Origin: HGM04593 sp964423665 | Lineage (GTDB): Bacteria; Bacteroidota; Bacteroidia; Bacteroidales; Bacteroidaceae | DNA length: 14,969 nt | Direction of reading: 5' to 3' | Assembly: GCA_964423665.1 (NCBI GenBank) | Contig: CAYRFX010000056.1 | Coordinates: 1 to 14,969, forward strand | In this document: piece after piece, positions 1-6,370 of the stretch | Numbering within the stretch: the stretch's first letter is position 1 | How the letters are laid out: each line of letters starts with the position of its first letter | Notes under the pieces: generated by a model | What the model saw: the letters and a program-made list of their open reading frames with translations, nothing else | Databases searched by the model: none | Told to the model about the DNA's origin: nothing | Made by a program: the position numbers and the translations under genes

Positions 1-53
1 AGAATACATGCCTGTCACGCATGGGGTCACGGGTTCGAGTCCCGTACGCACCG
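1..53 (+). tRNA. tRNA-Asp (GTC), 3' part only
   Basis: The window opens inside a tRNA. The anticodon stem is 7-11 paired with 19-23, and the 7-base loop 12-18 carries GTC at 14-16, so it decodes Asp codons. The T arm is 29-33/41-45 with a TTCGAGT loop. The 3' acceptor strand is 46-52, followed by discriminator G53, as expected for tRNA-Asp. CCA is not encoded (the next bases are CAG) and must be added after transcription. The acceptor 5' strand and most of the D arm lie before base 1. Confidence 0.93.
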
Positions 54-55
54 CA

Positions 56-90
56 GAAACCTTTCAGTTACACTGAGAGGTTTCTTTTTT
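56..90 (+). terminator. Rho-independent terminator of tRNA-Asp
   Basis: A 13-bp stem (56-68 with 72-84, one G-U or mismatch position) has a 3-base loop and is followed directly by six T residues at 85-90. It begins three bases after the tRNA discriminator, so it ends the tRNA transcript. Confidence 0.9.
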
Positions 91-135
91 CATCTACCCA
101 ACAAAAAACAAGGTTAAAGATAGATTTCTTCAACC

Positions 136-180
136 AAAGCACTCTATGTAATAAACGAAATATTGCATAGAGTGCTTTTT
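136..180 (+). terminator. Second hairpin, probable back-up or bidirectional terminator
   Basis: An 18-bp stem (136-153 with 161-178, one G-U pair) closes a 7-base loop AACGAAA. The plus strand ends in five T residues (176-180), and the left arm begins with AAA, so it could work in both directions. It sits about 45 bases behind the tRNA-Asp terminator and 76 bases before the vWA gene. It could instead be part of a small RNA, but no promoter was recognised for one. Confidence 0.65.
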
Positions 181-256
181 ACACCCATGAAGCCAGGCAA
201 CAAGGGCTTGGCTGCCGGGGATTTATCGAATTAATCAACCAATATCTTAGAAAATT

Positions 257-892
257 ATGAAGACAAGAATCTTTAACCTTATTATCATTGACGAGAGTGG
301 CTCAATGCATAGCATTAAAAAGGCAGCCGTTGACAGTGTTAATGAAACTATCCAGTCTATTCGTGCAGCAGAGGAGCAGCATGAGGAGCAGGAGCACTTT
401 GTGAGCCTTGTAACCTTCCACAACGATGTCAAAACCATCTATGAATGCGTGCCAGTGAAAGACGTGCAGGAGCTCACAGACGAGACTTACCGACCTAATT
501 GCTGCACCGCATTGTATGATGCTATGGGCATATCGCTCAATGCCCTGCGCGCCAAGGTTGCCAAAGATGAGAAGGTGCTTGTTACCGTTGTTACCGATGG
601 TTATGAAAATGCATCAAGGGAGTATAGCGGAAAAGCAGTCAAAGCCCTTGTAGATGAACTTAAAGGCGAGGGGTGGGTGTTTGCTTATATTGGCGCCAAC
701 CAAGATGTTGAAGCCGTGGCTACAACCATCTCTATCACCAACACAATGAATTTTGCGGCTACATCACAAGGCGTATCCTGCATGAGCAAGAAGGTTGCAA
801 ACAGCCGTTTGCGCTGGTTCAACAAAATCTCACAGGGGCTCTCATCTGCTGCAGAGGACAACAAAGACTTCTTCGACGAGGACAACGAGTAA
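257..892 (+). CDS. Small von Willebrand factor A (vWA) domain protein
   Basis: This 211-residue protein is essentially one vWA domain and probably cytoplasmic, as no signal peptide or membrane segment is seen. The metal-ion-dependent adhesion site is complete: D12-x-S14-x-S16 right after the first beta strand, T84 in an NCCTALYDA segment, and D114 in VVTDGYENAS. A later FAYIGANQD segment (about 143-150) closes the fold, and the C-terminus is acidic (DEDNE). Such domains bind Mg2+ or Mn2+ and mediate protein-protein contacts. This short, stand-alone type has no established role that I can name. The start ATG at 257 puts the MIDAS at the usual distance. TATCTTAG at 243-250 is one base off the phylum -7 box but would give an almost leaderless mRNA, so I do not call a promoter. 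The next gene is a LOG-family protein 100 bases on, and a functional link is unproven. Confidence 0.88.
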   Translation: MKTRIFNLIIIDESGSMHSIKKAAVDSVNETIQSIRAAEEQHEEQEHFVSLVTFHNDVKTIYECVPVKDVQELTDETYRPNCCTALYDAMGISLNALRAKVAKDEKVLVTVVTDGYENASREYSGKAVKALVDELKGEGWVFAYIGANQDVEAVATTISITNTMNFAATSQGVSCMSKKVANSRLRWFNKISQGLSSAAEDNKDFFDEDNE

Positions 893-939
893 CCCGGCTG
901 CAAGAAGAGACCTAGCACACAATTTAAGAGCAGCCTGCT

Positions 940-970
940 TTTGTCTTCTGCATCGGAAATAATATCTTTA
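940..970 (+). promoter_or_regulatory. Probable promoter of the LOG-family gene
   Basis: TTTG at 940-943 is followed after 19 bases by TATCTTTA at 963-970, which is one base off the Bacteroidota -7 box TAnnTTTG. Transcription would start near 976-978, about 15 bases before the ATG at 993. This suggests the gene is transcribed apart from the vWA gene. Confidence 0.5.
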
Positions 971-992
971 CACCATCATTGAGGATATTACT

Positions 993-2117
993 ATGAACAG
1001 ATACAAAGAGATTGAGAGCGAGGAGGCGTTGCGCCCGCTCATTCAGCAAGGCGGCATAATAGAGCACTACGCATTCCAGAATATACAATTCGGGAACAAT
1101 GCCATAGAGTGCAGGTTCAAGGATTGTATATTTTTCGGGTGCAGCATGCCCATTACTATGCGCAACAATCTCCCACCATGCTGCTGTGTGCTGCCTGCCC
1201 TGCCGGTCCCTTTCAACATGTTTCCCTCGCGGTTATACACAGCCGAGGAGCTGTATGCAGGGTACGACCATCGTAACCCACACACCTTTGAGCAATGTTA
1301 CGACACGCGCATATACAAGCACTACATTGCACAAGGGAAACTTGCCGGTGACATTGCCGAGACGCTTGCCCGCTCGCTGCACGACCACTCTGTCAGCGAT
1401 GCGTTGCACGACCTGCTTGCCCTGCACGACGAACGCCGTGTGGTAGCAGTCATGGGCGGGCATTCACTGCTGCGCACCGAGGAGACATACCGCAAAGTGG
1501 TGCATATAAGCAAACAACTCACCGAGCTTGGATACCTCGTCGTTACAGGCGGAGGCCCCGGAGCAATGGAGGCCGCGCATCTGGGTGCATGGCTCTCGGG
1601 CTACCCCACCGCAGCAATAGACGATGCTCTTGCCATGCTTGCCCACGCACCATCATACAAGGATAAGGAGTGGCTTGAAACAGCCTTTTCACTTATGGAG
1701 AAGATGCCACACAAAGGGGAATATTGCAGCATAGGTATCCCCACATGGTTCTATGGGCACGAACCTGCCACCCCGTTTGCCACTCACATTGCAAAATATT
1801 TTGAAAACAGCATAAGAGAAGACGTACTACTCACCATTGCCAAAGGCGGTATAATTTATTCACCGGGCAGTGCAGGTACCATGCAGGAAATATTCCAAGA
1901 TGCCGCACAGAACCACTACCTCACATGCGGCTATGCCAGCCCCATGGTTTTTCTTGGCAGCAACTATTGGTGCAACGAACTTCCGGTATATCCGCTGTTG
2001 CAAGGATTACAAGGCAAGGGGTGTTACAAAAATCTTATGCTCACGCTCACCGACAGCGCAGATGAGGTGGTAGAGAGCATAATGAATTTTATCCATCGGC
2101 AGAAGAGCGAAAATTAA
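993..2117 (+). CDS. LOG-family Rossmann-fold nucleotide-binding protein with N-terminal extension
   Basis: This 374-residue protein carries a LOG (lysine decarboxylase-like) domain from about residue 148 to 365. The first beta strand VVAVMGG leads to GGGPGAMEA at 186-194. The phosphoribohydrolase motif, PGGxGTxxE in the family, reads PGSAGTMQE at 291-299, with Ser replacing the second Gly but the Thr and catalytic Glu kept. Relatives such as PpnN and cytokinin-activating LOG cleave nucleoside monophosphates into base and ribose 5-phosphate, so the same chemistry is possible, with substrate unknown. The first 140 residues are not LOG-like. Residues 28-51 show Phe and Cys spaced by five (C40, C45, C50; F42, F47), reminiscent of a pentapeptide-repeat coil, followed by a CCC triplet at 63-65. 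It is long for a plain LOG protein (about 180-200 residues). It has its own likely promoter. Confidence 0.85.
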   Translation: MNRYKEIESEEALRPLIQQGGIIEHYAFQNIQFGNNAIECRFKDCIFFGCSMPITMRNNLPPCCCVLPALPVPFNMFPSRLYTAEELYAGYDHRNPHTFEQCYDTRIYKHYIAQGKLAGDIAETLARSLHDHSVSDALHDLLALHDERRVVAVMGGHSLLRTEETYRKVVHISKQLTELGYLVVTGGGPGAMEAAHLGAWLSGYPTAAIDDALAMLAHAPSYKDKEWLETAFSLMEKMPHKGEYCSIGIPTWFYGHEPATPFATHIAKYFENSIREDVLLTIAKGGIIYSPGSAGTMQEIFQDAAQNHYLTCGYASPMVFLGSNYWCNELPVYPLLQGLQGKGCYKNLMLTLTDSADEVVESIMNFIHRQKSEN

Positions 2118-2158
2118 TGGTTCAGAACTCTTGAACAAAGAGCAATATTCAAGAACCA
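2118..2158. repeat. Imperfect inverted repeat after the LOG gene
   Basis: TTCAAGAACCA at 2148-2158 can pair with TGGTTC (2118-2123) and CTTGAA (2130-2135), leaving an unpaired insert of about seven bases on the left side. It starts right after the stop codon. No T tract follows, so it is a weak terminator or RNA 3'-end candidate. Confidence 0.35.
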
Positions 2159-2184
2159 AGAGACAAAAATTGTCATACATTTCT

Positions 2185-2211
2185 GTTTTTCACAAAATAG
2201 TACTATCTTTG
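2185..2211 (+). promoter_or_regulatory. Promoter of tRNA-Ala (Bacteroidota type)
   Basis: TATCTTTG at 2204-2211 matches the -7 consensus TAnnTTTG exactly. The matching -33 region is the T-rich stretch around 2185-2190. Initiation would fall near 2216-2218, leaving a leader of about 40 bases that contains a 6-bp hairpin (2229-2234 with 2242-2247) before the tRNA. Confidence 0.75.
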
Positions 2212-2255
2212 CGGCAAAGTTGTGAAGACACTGCTGCACTCGCAGTGAAAAACAT

Positions 2256-2329
2256 GGGGCATTAGCTCATCTGGCTAGAGCGTTTGACTGGCAGTCAAAA
2301 GGTGACGAGTTCGACTCTCGTATGCTCCA
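2256..2329 (+). tRNA. tRNA-Ala (GGC)
   Basis: A complete 74-base cloverleaf. The acceptor stem is 2256-2262 with 2322-2328, the anticodon stem 2283-2287 with 2295-2299 encloses the loop CTGGCAG with anticodon GGC at 2290-2292, and the T arm is 2305-2309 with 2317-2321. The third acceptor pair is G-U (2258 with 2326), the main identity mark for alanyl-tRNA synthetase, and the discriminator is A2329. CCA is not encoded. It reads GCC and GCU alanine codons. Confidence 0.96.
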
Positions 2330-2332
2330 CAG

Positions 2333-2362
2333 AATAAAGACGGTATAACAGCCGTCTTTATT
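2333..2362. terminator. Terminator of tRNA-Ala, possibly shared with the convergent small gene
   Basis: A perfect 11-bp stem (2333-2343 with 2352-2362) has an 8-base loop. It is followed by a T-rich run on the plus strand (TTTATTTTAT). The last stem base is the last base of the stop codon of the minus-strand zinc-ribbon gene, so the hairpin may end both transcripts. Confidence 0.8.
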
Positions 2363-2547
2363 TATTTTATACTCACCGCACTCCCACAATATTTACAGGT
2401 GGGAAACTTGCGCGCATACTTCTCTACACAAAAAGTGCAAACAATGCCACAATGCGGGCACACATAGATTTCTCTGCCCAAAAGCACACGGCACAACCAA
2501 AAAGCCCAAATGCTGCTACCGCATTTGCCGCAATGTGATTTACTCAT
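2362..2547 (-). CDS. Small zinc-ribbon protein with four CxxC pairs
   Basis: A 61-residue protein starting at the ATG at 2547-2545. An upstream in-frame ATG at 2562 would add five residues encoded inside a hairpin and is less likely. Four CxxC pairs (C6/C9, C30/C33, C37/C40, C51/C54) form two zinc-ribbon-like knuckles, with an extra C19 and an aromatic stretch SSIWAFWLCR between the first two. Four ordered CxxC pairs in 61 codons are very unlikely in a chance frame, which is the main support. Function is unknown; such proteins bind Zn2+ and often contact nucleic acid or other proteins. The gene lies downstream of fcl on the same strand, separated by a perfect 20-bp hairpin whose arm ends two bases before this ATG. 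It ends in the tRNA-Ala terminator. Confidence 0.65.
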   Translation of the reverse strand: MSKSHCGKCGSSIWAFWLCRVLLGREIYVCPHCGIVCTFCVEKYARKFPTCKYCGSAVSIK

Positions 2548-2549
2548 AT

Positions 2550-2600
2550 AAACAAATAGCATAAGGTTTCTTTTATAACAAAACCTTATGCTATTTGTTT
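2550..2600. terminator. Perfect 20-bp hairpin after fcl, touching the next start codon
   Basis: Bases 2550-2569 are the exact reverse complement of 2581-2600, with an 11-base loop at 2570-2580. It lies 27 bases after the fcl stop on the minus strand, where a terminator of the gmd-fcl operon is expected, but the run behind it (TTTGTTTATATG) is not a pure T tract. The arm ends two bases before the ATG of the zinc-ribbon gene, so it may also limit that gene's expression. Confidence 0.7.
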
Positions 2601-2627
2601 ACTCCATTGCAACTAAAATACCATTAG

Positions 2628-3569
2628 CTATCTTTCTGCCCTCATAGGATTGTTAAGAAAATCTTCATAAGCAAGCTTTACACCGGTCTCCAGCTCGGTT
2701 GTGTATCTCCAGCCAAGCGAAGCACTCTTGGAGACATCGAGCAACTTGCGCGGGGTGCCGTTGGGTTTTGTGGTATCCCACAATATCTCCCCCGTGAAAC
2801 CCACAACCCGTGCCACAAGCTCGGTAAGCGCCTTTATTGTTATCTCTTTACCGGTACCGGCATTCACCGTTTCATTGCCACTGTAATTATTCATGAGAAA
2901 AAGGCACAGATTGGCAAGGTCATCTACATACAGAAACTCGCGCAGAGGGGTGCCATCGCCCCAACAGGTTACGGTGGGAGTCCCACTCTCTTTTGCTTCG
3001 TGAAAACGGCGAATGAGCGCGGGCAACACATGGCTGTGTGTGGGGTGATAATTATCGTTGGGACCGTAGAGGTTGGTGGGCATCACGCTTATATAGTCGG
3101 TACCATACTGGCGATTGAGATACTCGCAATATTTAAGTCCCGAGATTTTTGCAAGTGCATACGCCTCATTGGTGGGTTCCAACGACGATGTGAGCAGGCA
3201 GTTCTCTTTCATGGGTTGCGGTGCCAAGCGGGGATAGATGCACGACGAGCCCAAGAAAAGCAGTTTCTTGCAGCCGTTGCGCCACGCAGCATTTATCACA
3301 TTCATCTCGAGCATCATATTCTCGTACATAAAATCGGCAAGAGCCGTGTGGTTGGCGATTATACCACCAACCTTTGCGGCTGCCAGAAACACATATTGAG
3401 GTTTTTCTGCTTCAAAGAAACGCTCCACCTGTTCTTGACGACAGAGGTCGAGCTCGGCGTGGGTGCGGGTGATAATGTTATTATATCCCTCGCGATGCAG
3501 CTCCCTCACAATGGCTGAACCCACCATTCCGCGGTGCCCTGCCACATATATTTTTGCATCTTTCTCCAT
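2628..3569 (-). CDS. fcl: GDP-L-fucose synthase (GDP-4-keto-6-deoxymannose epimerase/reductase)
   Basis: This enzyme epimerises GDP-4-keto-6-deoxy-D-mannose at C3 and C5 and reduces it with NADPH to GDP-L-fucose in the cytoplasm. At 313 residues it has the family length. The Rossmann nucleotide loop is GHRGMVGS at 11-18. Catalytic residues of the short-chain dehydrogenase type are present: S108 in the GSSCIYP block, Y137 and K141 in YALAK. C110 and H180, the two residues tied to epimerisation in the E. coli enzyme (Cys109 and His179 there), are also in place, one number higher throughout. It begins 6 bp after the gmd stop, so the two genes form one operon carrying consecutive pathway steps. 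In Bacteroides GDP-fucose feeds surface polysaccharides and glycoproteins (known biology of the group). Confidence 0.97.
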   Translation of the reverse strand: MEKDAKIYVAGHRGMVGSAIVRELHREGYNNIITRTHAELDLCRQEQVERFFEAEKPQYVFLAAAKVGGIIANHTALADFMYENMMLEMNVINAAWRNGCKKLLFLGSSCIYPRLAPQPMKENCLLTSSLEPTNEAYALAKISGLKYCEYLNRQYGTDYISVMPTNLYGPNDNYHPTHSHVLPALIRRFHEAKESGTPTVTCWGDGTPLREFLYVDDLANLCLFLMNNYSGNETVNAGTGKEITIKALTELVARVVGFTGEILWDTTKPNGTPRKLLDVSKSASLGWRYTTELETGVKLAYEDFLNNPMRAER

Positions 3570-3575
3570 TGTGCG

Positions 3576-4664
3576 TTATTTTGTTATTCCACGTTCAAGA
3601 TACTCGGCAAGGTTGGTTTTTATATGCTCTTCGGCACGTTCCACAGCAACCTTTGCCATATCGGAATCCACCATTATCTTCACCAGCTCCTCAAATGTGG
3701 TTTTCTGCGGGTCCCAGCCCAGTTCTGTGCGGGCTTTTGTGGGGTCTCCCCAGAGGTTCACAACATCTGTGGGGCGGAAGAAATCGGGTGAAACCTCTAT
3801 AAGAACTTTACCCGTAGCCTTGTCTATACCTTTTTCGTCGGCACCTTCACCCACAAACTCAAGTTCAATGCCCACATGCTTGAAGGCGTAGTAACAGAAG
3901 TCGCGCACCGAGTGCTGCACACCTGTAGCAATCACAAAATCCTCGGGCTTTTCGTTCTGCAACATCAACCACATACATTCTACATAATCCTTGGCATAGC
4001 CCCAGTCGCGCAACGAAGAGAGATTACCCAAATATAGCTTATCCTGCTTGCCCTGCGCAATGCGCGCTGCGGCAAGAGTTATCTTGCGTGTAACAAAAGT
4101 CTCGCCACGGCGTTCACTCTCATGGTTGAACAAAATACCCGAACAGCAGAACATTCCATAGGCTTCGCGATACTCCTTCACAATCCAATGACCATAAAGC
4201 TTGGCAACAGCATAGGGGCTGTATGGGTGGAAGGGAGTATTTTCGTTCTGCGGCACCTCTTCAACCTTGCCGTAAAGCTCAGATGTTGATGCCTGGTAAA
4301 TGCGGCAACTGCTCGCAAGACCCGAAAGGCGCACAGCCTCCAAAATGCGCAACACACCTGTGGCATCAACATTTGCTGTAAACTCGGGGGCATCGAAACT
4401 AACCTGCACATGACTCTGTGCCGCAAGGTTATATATCTCATCGGGACGCACCTTGCCCACAACCTGCAATAGGCTCATAGAGTCTCCCAAATCGGCATAA
4501 TGAAGATGGAAATGAGGGTTACCCTCCAAATGAGCTATACGCTCGCGGAAATCTACCGACGAACGGCGTATGGTACCATGGACATCATACCCCTTGCTCA
4601 AAAGGAACTCCGACAAGAACGAACCGTCTTGCCCTGTAATACCTGTTATAAGAGCCTTTTTCAT
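3576..4664 (-). CDS. gmd: GDP-mannose 4,6-dehydratase
   Basis: Converts GDP-D-mannose to GDP-4-keto-6-deoxy-D-mannose, the first committed step to GDP-L-fucose, using bound NADP+. The extended short-chain dehydrogenase fold shows the loop TGITGQDGS near the N-terminus. Numbered from the upstream ATG at 4676, the T131-S132-E133 active-site triad and Y155xxxK159 are in place, followed by the family signature NHESERRGETFVTRKIT. Two in-frame ATGs exist, at 4676 and 4664. I chose 4664 because it gives the usual short MKKALITG start; the longer form has 366 residues, the shorter 362, both normal. It is the first gene of the operon with fcl. No consensus TAnnTTTG promoter was found on the minus strand of the AT-rich upstream region, so its promoter is undefined. 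Confidence 0.96.
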   Translation of the reverse strand: MKKALITGITGQDGSFLSEFLLSKGYDVHGTIRRSSVDFRERIAHLEGNPHFHLHYADLGDSMSLLQVVGKVRPDEIYNLAAQSHVQVSFDAPEFTANVDATGVLRILEAVRLSGLASSCRIYQASTSELYGKVEEVPQNENTPFHPYSPYAVAKLYGHWIVKEYREAYGMFCCSGILFNHESERRGETFVTRKITLAAARIAQGKQDKLYLGNLSSLRDWGYAKDYVECMWLMLQNEKPEDFVIATGVQHSVRDFCYYAFKHVGIELEFVGEGADEKGIDKATGKVLIEVSPDFFRPTDVVNLWGDPTKARTELGWDPQKTTFEELVKIMVDSDMAKVAVERAEEHIKTNLAEYLERGITK

Positions 4665-4819
4665 GTTTTCTTTCATAATTAAATTGTTTAGTAATAAATA
4701 TTATACAAATAACGTGTTTTTTTCCTTAATTCGTATAAAATAACGAAATAAAAAGAGATATCACACCATATATTATTCATTTATAGCAAAAAAACAGACA
4801 ATAAAGCAGCAAGGCGTGG

Positions 4820-4850
4820 TTACAATCTGCCGATTATTTTTGTACCTTTG
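4820..4850 (+). promoter_or_regulatory. Promoter of the tripartite efflux operon
   Basis: TACCTTTG at 4843-4850 matches TAnnTTTG exactly. The -33 element is weak (TTAC around 4820). Transcription would start near 4855, giving an unusually long untranslated leader of about 190 bases before the ATG at 5045. Confidence 0.6.
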
Positions 4851-4909
4851 CTCGTCAGAAATATACTGTTCTCTCATAAGCAGAGCCACAATCCACACAA
4901 TAAAAATTC

Positions 4910-4954
4910 ATGATATACAAGCTCATTCCATTCTGGAACTATCTTTTCGATTAA
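4910..4954 (+). CDS. Possible 14-residue leader peptide of the efflux operon
   Basis: An ATG at 4910 behind an A-rich stretch opens 14 codons, MIYKLIPFWNYLFD, ending at TAA 4952-4954. The peptide is rich in aromatic and aliphatic residues (five of 14 are F, W or Y), lies entirely in the leader between promoter and first gene, and stops 90 bases before the TolC-like gene. Leader peptides in this place can sense ribosome-stalling drugs or amino-acid supply. A short frame like this can arise by chance, so the call is tentative. Confidence 0.3.
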   Translation: MIYKLIPFWNYLFD

Positions 4955-4956
4955 AG

Positions 4957-4982
4957 AGAAGCGGTTGCTGAGAAGCAGTTGC
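4957..4982 (+). repeat. Imperfect 12-base direct repeat in the efflux leader
   Basis: AGAAGCGGTTGC (4957-4968) recurs as AGAAGCAGTTGC (4971-4982), 11 of 12 bases equal, with a 14-base period. It begins three bases after the stop of the possible leader peptide. It could be an operator with two half-sites or a small duplication. Confidence 0.5.
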
Positions 4983-5044
4983 AAAGAGCCTTGTACTCAA
5001 CACCCCGAGCAGAAAAAACAGTATAAACATTGTAATTTATATAT

Positions 5045-6355
5045 ATGAGAAATCTTTATTTGCTCATAGCGACATTATACTTGTCGCTATGGACCGGTGA
5101 TGCGCATGCCCAGCAGCGCACAATCACCATTGAAGAGCTATTCGAATTATGCGACAACAGCAACAAAAGCGTGGAGATATCGCGCATGAGAGCCGAAGCG
5201 GCAAACGAAGGCGTAAAGGTCGCCAAAAGTGCATTACTTCCCGAGGTTGAAACCTCATTGTCAGTGAGTTTTCTTGGCGACGGTTGCATAACCGACCGTA
5301 ATTTCAGCAATTTCACAAACGCCGATATACCCCATTTTGGCAATAATTTTGCAATAAAAGCATCACAGGTGGTATATGCTGGAGGAGCCATCAGCGCCGG
5401 TATAAAACAGGCAAAAATAGGGAAAGAGATTGCCAACCGGGGCGTGGAACTTCAAAAACAGAACATGCGTTTCCTCATGCTTGGCAACTACCTGGAATTG
5501 TGCAAACTGAACAACAGAGCCCTTGTCCTGAAAAAAAACATTGAACAGAGCGAACTGCTTGTGGAGCATATAAAAGCGAAACACAAAGCCGGGACAGCCT
5601 TGCGCAACGATGTTACACGATACGAACTGAGGCTTGAACAACTGAGACTGAAACTACGGGAAACAGAAAACAACATGCGCAGAATAAACTACCACATGGT
5701 ACAATCTCTGGGGCTGCCACAAGAAACCGTTATCACCCCCGACAACAATATCACAGAAGGTGCAGAAAGCAAGCTGTCATGGAGCGATTGGCAAAGTGAA
5801 ACAGAAAGCAACAACCCACACCTGCAGATAGCCGATCTCAAAATCTCCCAACAGCAACAGAAAGAGCGTGCAGTGAAAGCCGAGCGACTGCCACAAGTAG
5901 CCATTGTTGCCGCCAACCACTTTGACGGCCCCATAACCATTGAAGTGCCCACAATAAACAAAAATTTCAACTATTGGTATGTGGGAATAGGCATAAAATA
6001 CAACCTGTCGGCATTATGGAAATCCAACAGAAAAAGCCGAATAGAACGTATTGGCACAAGAAGTGCAAGGGAGAGCGCCGCTCTTGCCCGCGAAGAGACC
6101 AACATTGCATTGAACAGTGCATATATTGCATTAGAAAATGCATACGAGGAGCTGCATACACAGGAAAAGAGCGTGGAACTTGCCACACAAAACTACGATG
6201 TGGTAAATAACAGATATATTAACAATCTTGCACTTGTAACAGAGATGATTGACGCAAGCAACGCCCTGCTCGACACGCAGTTACAACTCGTAAATGCGCG
6301 CATAAACATTATCTATAACATATATAACCTGCAACGCATTGCAGGAATCATATAA
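5045..6355 (+). CDS. TolC-family outer membrane efflux protein
   Basis: Forms the trimeric outer membrane channel of a tripartite exporter, with a long periplasmic helical barrel. The 436-residue product begins with a Sec signal peptide (hydrophobic stretch about 4-16, likely cut after AHA22); no lipobox Cys is present, so it is not a lipoprotein. Two outer-membrane-efflux repeats are visible, each a long charged coiled coil. The first covers about 30-215 and contains VAKSALLPEVETSLS and AGGAISAGIKQAKIG. The second covers about 240-430 and contains VKAERLPQVAIVAA and a C-terminal helical segment. Length and pattern match the family. The gene is first in the operon; the membrane fusion gene follows 15 bases after its stop. 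Confidence 0.93.
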   Translation: MRNLYLLIATLYLSLWTGDAHAQQRTITIEELFELCDNSNKSVEISRMRAEAANEGVKVAKSALLPEVETSLSVSFLGDGCITDRNFSNFTNADIPHFGNNFAIKASQVVYAGGAISAGIKQAKIGKEIANRGVELQKQNMRFLMLGNYLELCKLNNRALVLKKNIEQSELLVEHIKAKHKAGTALRNDVTRYELRLEQLRLKLRETENNMRRINYHMVQSLGLPQETVITPDNNITEGAESKLSWSDWQSETESNNPHLQIADLKISQQQQKERAVKAERLPQVAIVAANHFDGPITIEVPTINKNFNYWYVGIGIKYNLSALWKSNRKSRIERIGTRSARESAALAREETNIALNSAYIALENAYEELHTQEKSVELATQNYDVVNNRYINNLALVTEMIDASNALLDTQLQLVNARINIIYNIYNLQRIAGII

Positions 6356-6370
6356 CGCACTAAAAAATGA

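Larger units (their letters stand above)
4677..5044. other. Divergent intergenic region between gmd and the efflux operon
   Basis: This 368-base gap has two parts. 4677-4800 is very AT-rich and should hold the gmd promoter, though no clear -7 box is visible on the minus strand. From 4843 a plus-strand promoter starts a leader of about 190 bases for the efflux operon, with a possible 14-codon leader peptide and a short imperfect direct repeat. No tRNA, protein gene of normal size or operator-like palindrome is visible. Confidence 0.7.

Noticed and set aside
243..250. TATCTTAG before the vWA gene as a promoter box
   Set aside because: One base off consensus, poor -33 match, and it would place initiation at the start codon itself.
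3000..3518. Plus-strand frame of 172 codons opposite fcl
   Set aside because: Antisense to a clear enzyme with all active-site residues; composition without domain features.
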